From Microbacterium yannicii (lineage in GTDB: Bacteria > Actinomycetota > Actinomycetes > Actinomycetales > Microbacteriaceae): a stretch of 64,000 nucleotides of DNA. Numbering within the stretch: the stretch's first letter is position 1; every line of letters starts with the position of its first letter. The stretch lies in assembly GCF_024055635.1 (NCBI RefSeq), contig NZ_JAMXMB010000020.1:1-64000 (forward strand). Direction: 5' to 3'. This document shows positions 62,101 through 64,000 of this stretch, in pieces. The translations under genes and the position numbers were made by a program. Below the pieces are notes generated by a model, which worked only from the letters and a program-made list of their open reading frames with translations, was not told where the DNA came from and did no database searches.

Positions 62101-63042
62101 GTCGTGAGCCCTGACGGTGCGACCGTCTATGTCACCGGGTACCAGAACATGGGCGGGCCCGACCTCGACTACGCCACCGTGGCCTACGACGCCGGGACCG
62201 GTGAGCAGCGGTGGCTGACTCGCTTCGACGACCCCGTGGCCGGCACGGACGATCCGCGTGCCATCGCGGTGAGCGAGGACGGTTCGACGGTGGTGGTCAC
62301 CGGGCAGAGCCGCGGCGAAGGCACCGGTCTCACGGATTGGGGCACCGTCGCGTACGATGCCGCGACCGGTGAAGAGCGGTGGCAGGTGCTGCGCAACGGC
62401 TCGGCCAACGAGATCGACATCTCGAACAACGTCGTCATCGCCGGTGACACGGTGATCGTCGCGGGCTCCGTGGGCAACACCGACCGCCAGGCCGATTGGG
62501 AGACCGTGGCCTACGACCTGGCGACCGGTGAGGAGCGCTGGGCGAAGGGCAATGGCGAGGCGCTCACGGACGTGCCGCAGGCGCTCGCCCTGACGCCGGA
62601 CGGCGGCACGGTGGTGGTCGCGGGCAATGTGGAAGGCAGCGCCGACATGGACTACTCCACGATCGCCTACAACGTGGCCGACGGTGAGCAGCTGTGGGCC
62701 ACGCGGTACGACGGCACCGCGCACGGCAGCGACGTCGCCTACGACGTCGCGCTCACCGCCGACGGCACCCGCGCCGTCGTGACGGGCGAGTCGAGGAACG
62801 CCGACACCGGCTGGGACTACGTCACCATCGCGTACGACATGAGCACCGGTGAGCAGATCTGGTCGGCAGGGTACGACGCGGTAGGCGCGAGCGACGGGGG
62901 CAACGGCGTGGCGGTCGACCAGACGGCCGACGGCAAGCGACGTGTGTTCGTCACCGGAGCCAGCACCATCGCGTTCAGCTCCGTCGGGGTCGACAGCAAC
63001 ATCGACGCCGCGACGGTGGCCTACCTCGACGCGTTCGAGTAG
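59167..63042 (+). CDS. secreted subtilase (S8) fused to a beta-propeller
   Basis: 1291 aa. GTG at 59167 is chosen because GAGGAG (59156-59161) precedes it by five bases; the earlier GTG at 59134 lacks one. A signal peptide (RLTIALATVVALTATAAPAGAFA) is followed by an I9 propeptide (about 85-180, FNGFAAELTPAQAVELEAQPDVVSVHPDE). The catalytic residues are Asp220 (VIDSGIW), His305 (NGHGTHT), Asn in SAGNDGP and Ser638 (SGTSMAAPHV), with a PA insertion and a plant-subtilase-like order. An Fn3-like part (about 750-830) follows. The last 430 residues contain seven repeats of the form YD..TGE..W..R.D (for example DGATGKRLWETRLDG), i.e. a probable seven-bladed PQQ/SBBP-like propeller. Confidence 0.92.
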   Translation: MTRLLRQRERRFTPQRLTIALATVVALTATAAPAGAFAAPPAAAPVEEPGGRSGGVEVTTAEDAAAATAPAGEPQTYVVQMSLAPVIAYDGGQAGLKATKPHGGAKVDPADPAVEAYSKHLKGKQRAALAKVKAGDPSYDYVYSFNGFAAELTPAQAVELEAQPDVVSVHPDEKVEADTSSTPSFLGLDGEDGLWGQLGGPTGGKKSPGAGEDIVIGVIDSGIWPEVRSFSDRDESKKLMYQGQPKGFRGTCASAKTVGDDSWDANLCNKKLVTAQYFNAAWGGNDGVKQQLPWEFLSPRDYNGHGTHTASTAGGNYGVDVTGPAAPFGEISGIAPRARIASYKALWSAEDGSTANGYTSDMVAAIDKAVADGVDVINYSVSGSSTDFLEPTEAAFLNAAAAGIFVSASAGNDGPDAATVAHPGPWLTTVAAGTHDRTTTGAVVLGNGARYEGVSLSGSVVGPVPLITGAAARAAGASAVSALRCYPASANNGKPGLDPAKVAGKIVVCERGGDIARVDSSRAVAEAGGVGMVFVNAYENSLNADFHSVPTVHLQDAVAGPINAYAATAGATATIEKAVIANGAPAPYTAEFSSRGPLVAGNGDVLKPDVIAPGQDILAAVAPPGQGGKEFNLMSGTSMAAPHVTGLAALLLDLHPDWSPMAIKSALMTSGSDVRDGESSDDPNLIFKQGAGHVQPTSAADPGLVYDSGVNDWMAFLCGSTPSVADDVCDGLEADGRSLDPSDLNTPSIGIGLLDGEQTVTRTVTNVDDQPATYTASVSGLAGVAVTVEPSTLTVAPGESASYTVTFAVGDDTAMFDYLAGQLSWTDGSHTVRSPIVLRAKQPGDEDWSARYDGAAGQFGNSTDVGNEVLVHPDGSRVYMSGFSRPGSAGGLVSDFLTAAYDPETGKVLWQEQWDASNNGGSDEPAGFGMSPDGDTLYVAGTSGGDYLTVAYDGATGKRLWETRLDGPGAAGDSLNDLVVSPDGATVYVTGYQNMGGPDLDYATVAYDAGTGEQRWLTRFDDPVAGTDDPRAIAVSEDGSTVVVTGQSRGEGTGLTDWGTVAYDAATGEERWQVLRNGSANEIDISNNVVIAGDTVIVAGSVGNTDRQADWETVAYDLATGEERWAKGNGEALTDVPQALALTPDGGTVVVAGNVEGSADMDYSTIAYNVADGEQLWATRYDGTAHGSDVAYDVALTADGTRAVVTGESRNADTGWDYVTIAYDMSTGEQIWSAGYDAVGASDGGNGVAVDQTADGKRRVFVTGASTIAFSSVGVDSNIDAATVAYLDAFE

Positions 63043-63061
63043 GCGACCGCAGCCCGACCAT

Positions 63062-63108
63062 GGCGCGGCCGCCGGGAGAGGATCCGTTCCTCGCCCGGCG
63101 GTCGCGCC
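63062..63108. terminator. bidirectional terminator after the propeller subtilase
   Basis: GGCGCGGCCGCCGGG pairs with CCCGGCGGTCGCGCC (15 bp, one mismatch) around a 17-base loop, between the convergent subtilase and TPR genes. Confidence 0.75.
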
Positions 63109-63117
63109 GTTTCGGCG

Positions 63118-64000
63118 TCACCCCGGGATGGCGTCCAACGCGGCACGGACCTCGTCGAGCCACGCGGCGGAGCGCGCCCCGGCTCCCAGCGCGAGCGCGG
63201 TCGCCAGGTCGGCGCGCGCCTCGTCCACGCGACCCAGCCCGAGCTGCGCCAGACCACGGTGCCGGTGTGCCGAGGCGTGCCCGCTCTGGAACTCCGCCGA
63301 CGAACCGATCGCCAGAGCAGCGGATGCCGCGGCGAGAGCCTCCTCGTGCCGATCGAGCTGCAGCAGCCCGTAGGCGATGACCGCGTGGGCGTTGGCCTCC
63401 GTCAGACCACGGATGCTGGCCGGCAGTTCGTCGCCGACGCGCTGCACGAACTCGAGCAGCTCGCGGTGCTCGCCGATGGCCGCTTCGGGCTCGTAGCGGC
63501 TGCGGATGCTCGCCCCGATCGAACGCGCCTGCAGCTCGCCTTCGACATCGCCGGCGGCGGCGAAGTCGTGCACCGCGGCATCCGCATATCCGTGGGCCAC
63601 ATCGAACTCGCGCACGTTCAGCATGCTCCAAGCGAGGTAGAAGTTCGCCCAGCCGCTCTGCTGCACATCGCCGGCACGCCGCGCGGCGCGCAGGGCCGCA
63701 TCGGCCGTGGTGCGCGCCTGCGCGGGATCGAAGGTCTCGACGAGCTGCGCCCATGCGAGGTACCCGAGATGCCGCGCCTGCTGCGCCGGGTCGTCGAGCG
63801 CCGCGGCCGCTGCCGCAGACGTGGCGAAGACCTCGTGCCAGCGTCCCCAGGCACGCCAGAGGTCCGAGAACCAGTGCAGCGAGTCGGCGACCGTCAGCAC
63901 CGTGGCGTGGTCCCCGCGGGCGGCCGCCGCCTGGTACGCCGCGAACCAGTGCTCCGCCTCGGTGATCAGCCAGGCCCGCGCTTCGTCGTTCGACGAAAAC
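63118..64000 (-). CDS. TPR-containing protein, C-terminal part (cut by the window edge)
   Basis: The minus-strand frame stays open from the stop at 63118 to the end of the window, so the gene is partial; about 294 residues are visible. Helical repeats of TPR type run throughout: HLGYLAWAQLVETFDPAQARTTADAALRAAR, QSGWANFYLAWSMLNVREFDVAHGYADAAV and RHRGLAQLGLGRVDEARADLATALALG. The visible start region (AWLITEAEHWFAAYQAAAARGDHATVLTVADSLHWFSDLW) matches, as far as I recall, the C-terminal TPR part of actinobacterial XRE- or SARP-type regulators with an NB-ARC core. The N-terminus is outside the window, so the full function cannot be stated. Confidence 0.75.
   Translation of the reverse strand, partial: FSSNDEARAWLITEAEHWFAAYQAAAARGDHATVLTVADSLHWFSDLWRAWGRWHEVFATSAAAAAALDDPAQQARHLGYLAWAQLVETFDPAQARTTADAALRAARRAGDVQQSGWANFYLAWSMLNVREFDVAHGYADAAVHDFAAAGDVEGELQARSIGASIRSRYEPEAAIGEHRELLEFVQRVGDELPASIRGLTEANAHAVIAYGLLQLDRHEEALAAASAALAIGSSAEFQSGHASAHRHRGLAQLGLGRVDEARADLATALALGAGARSAAWLDEVRAALDAIPG

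Noticed and set aside
1..64000. Prophage or integrated element
   Set aside because: No integrase, transposase, phage structural genes or tRNA-associated attachment site; GC content and codon use are uniform.

Overview
The window is high-GC actinobacterial chromosome. Codon use, very short intergenic gaps, many 4-base start/stop overlaps and the gene content (guaB3-guaA, standalone LigD polymerase, GntR/FCD regulators) suggest a Microbacteriaceae member, most likely Microbacterium. The genus is inferred from style and not proven. There is no rRNA, tRNA, CRISPR array, integrase or transposase. The base composition is even throughout, apart from a few AT-richer regulatory palindromes.

Layout. 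0-6 kb holds housekeeping purine genes (guaB3-type IMPDH relative, guaA) with a SURF1 protein and a DUF3817 membrane protein, then a GT4 glycosyltransferase. 6-9.2 kb holds a tandem ClpP pair whose second member has lost its catalytic serine, behind a large inverted repeat, and close to a ClgR/PopR-type XRE regulator. A repeat-rich spacer and a standalone LigD polymerase lie between them. 9.4-17 kb is a mixed stretch: secreted subtilase, lipoprotein, Bax-inhibitor-1 protein, GDPD, an ArsR/SRPBCC divergent pair sharing one 20-bp promoter-operator, and an alpha/beta hydrolase.

17.2-32.2 kb is one long catabolic cluster. A GntR/FCD regulator is followed by a CodA/AtzC-like amidohydrolase, a five-gene peptide-type ABC importer, two paralogous TIM-barrel isomerases, a berberine-bridge-type FAD oxidase, a creatinase-like M24 protein without metal ligands, an amidase and a second, degenerate amidohydrolase. 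Nearly every junction is an ATGA overlap, so it looks like a single operon for uptake and stepwise breakdown of an unidentified nitrogen-containing, amide or cyclic-amide-like compound.

32.3-35.7 kb carries a methyltransferase and an orphan GH65 phosphorylase. 35.7-48.0 kb carries the most unusual system: four large translationally coupled proteins (about 508, 1218, 867 and 764 aa) without recognisable enzyme motifs, plus a 160-aa protein and an Hcp-like tube-type protein, all on the minus strand. The Hcp gene and the four-gene operon start behind two copies of the same roughly 95-base promoter/leader, so they are probably co-regulated parts of one assembly. No sheath, VgrG, ClpV or membrane complex is present, so this is not a canonical type VI system.

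48-64 kb holds a molybdopterin oxidoreductase with a small helical partner, a MoxR-type ATPase plus VWA protein pair separated by interspersed repeats, a GNAT acetyltransferase, a LAL-type LuxR regulator divergent from a subtilase fused to a seven-repeat beta-propeller, and the C-terminal part of a TPR protein cut by the window edge.
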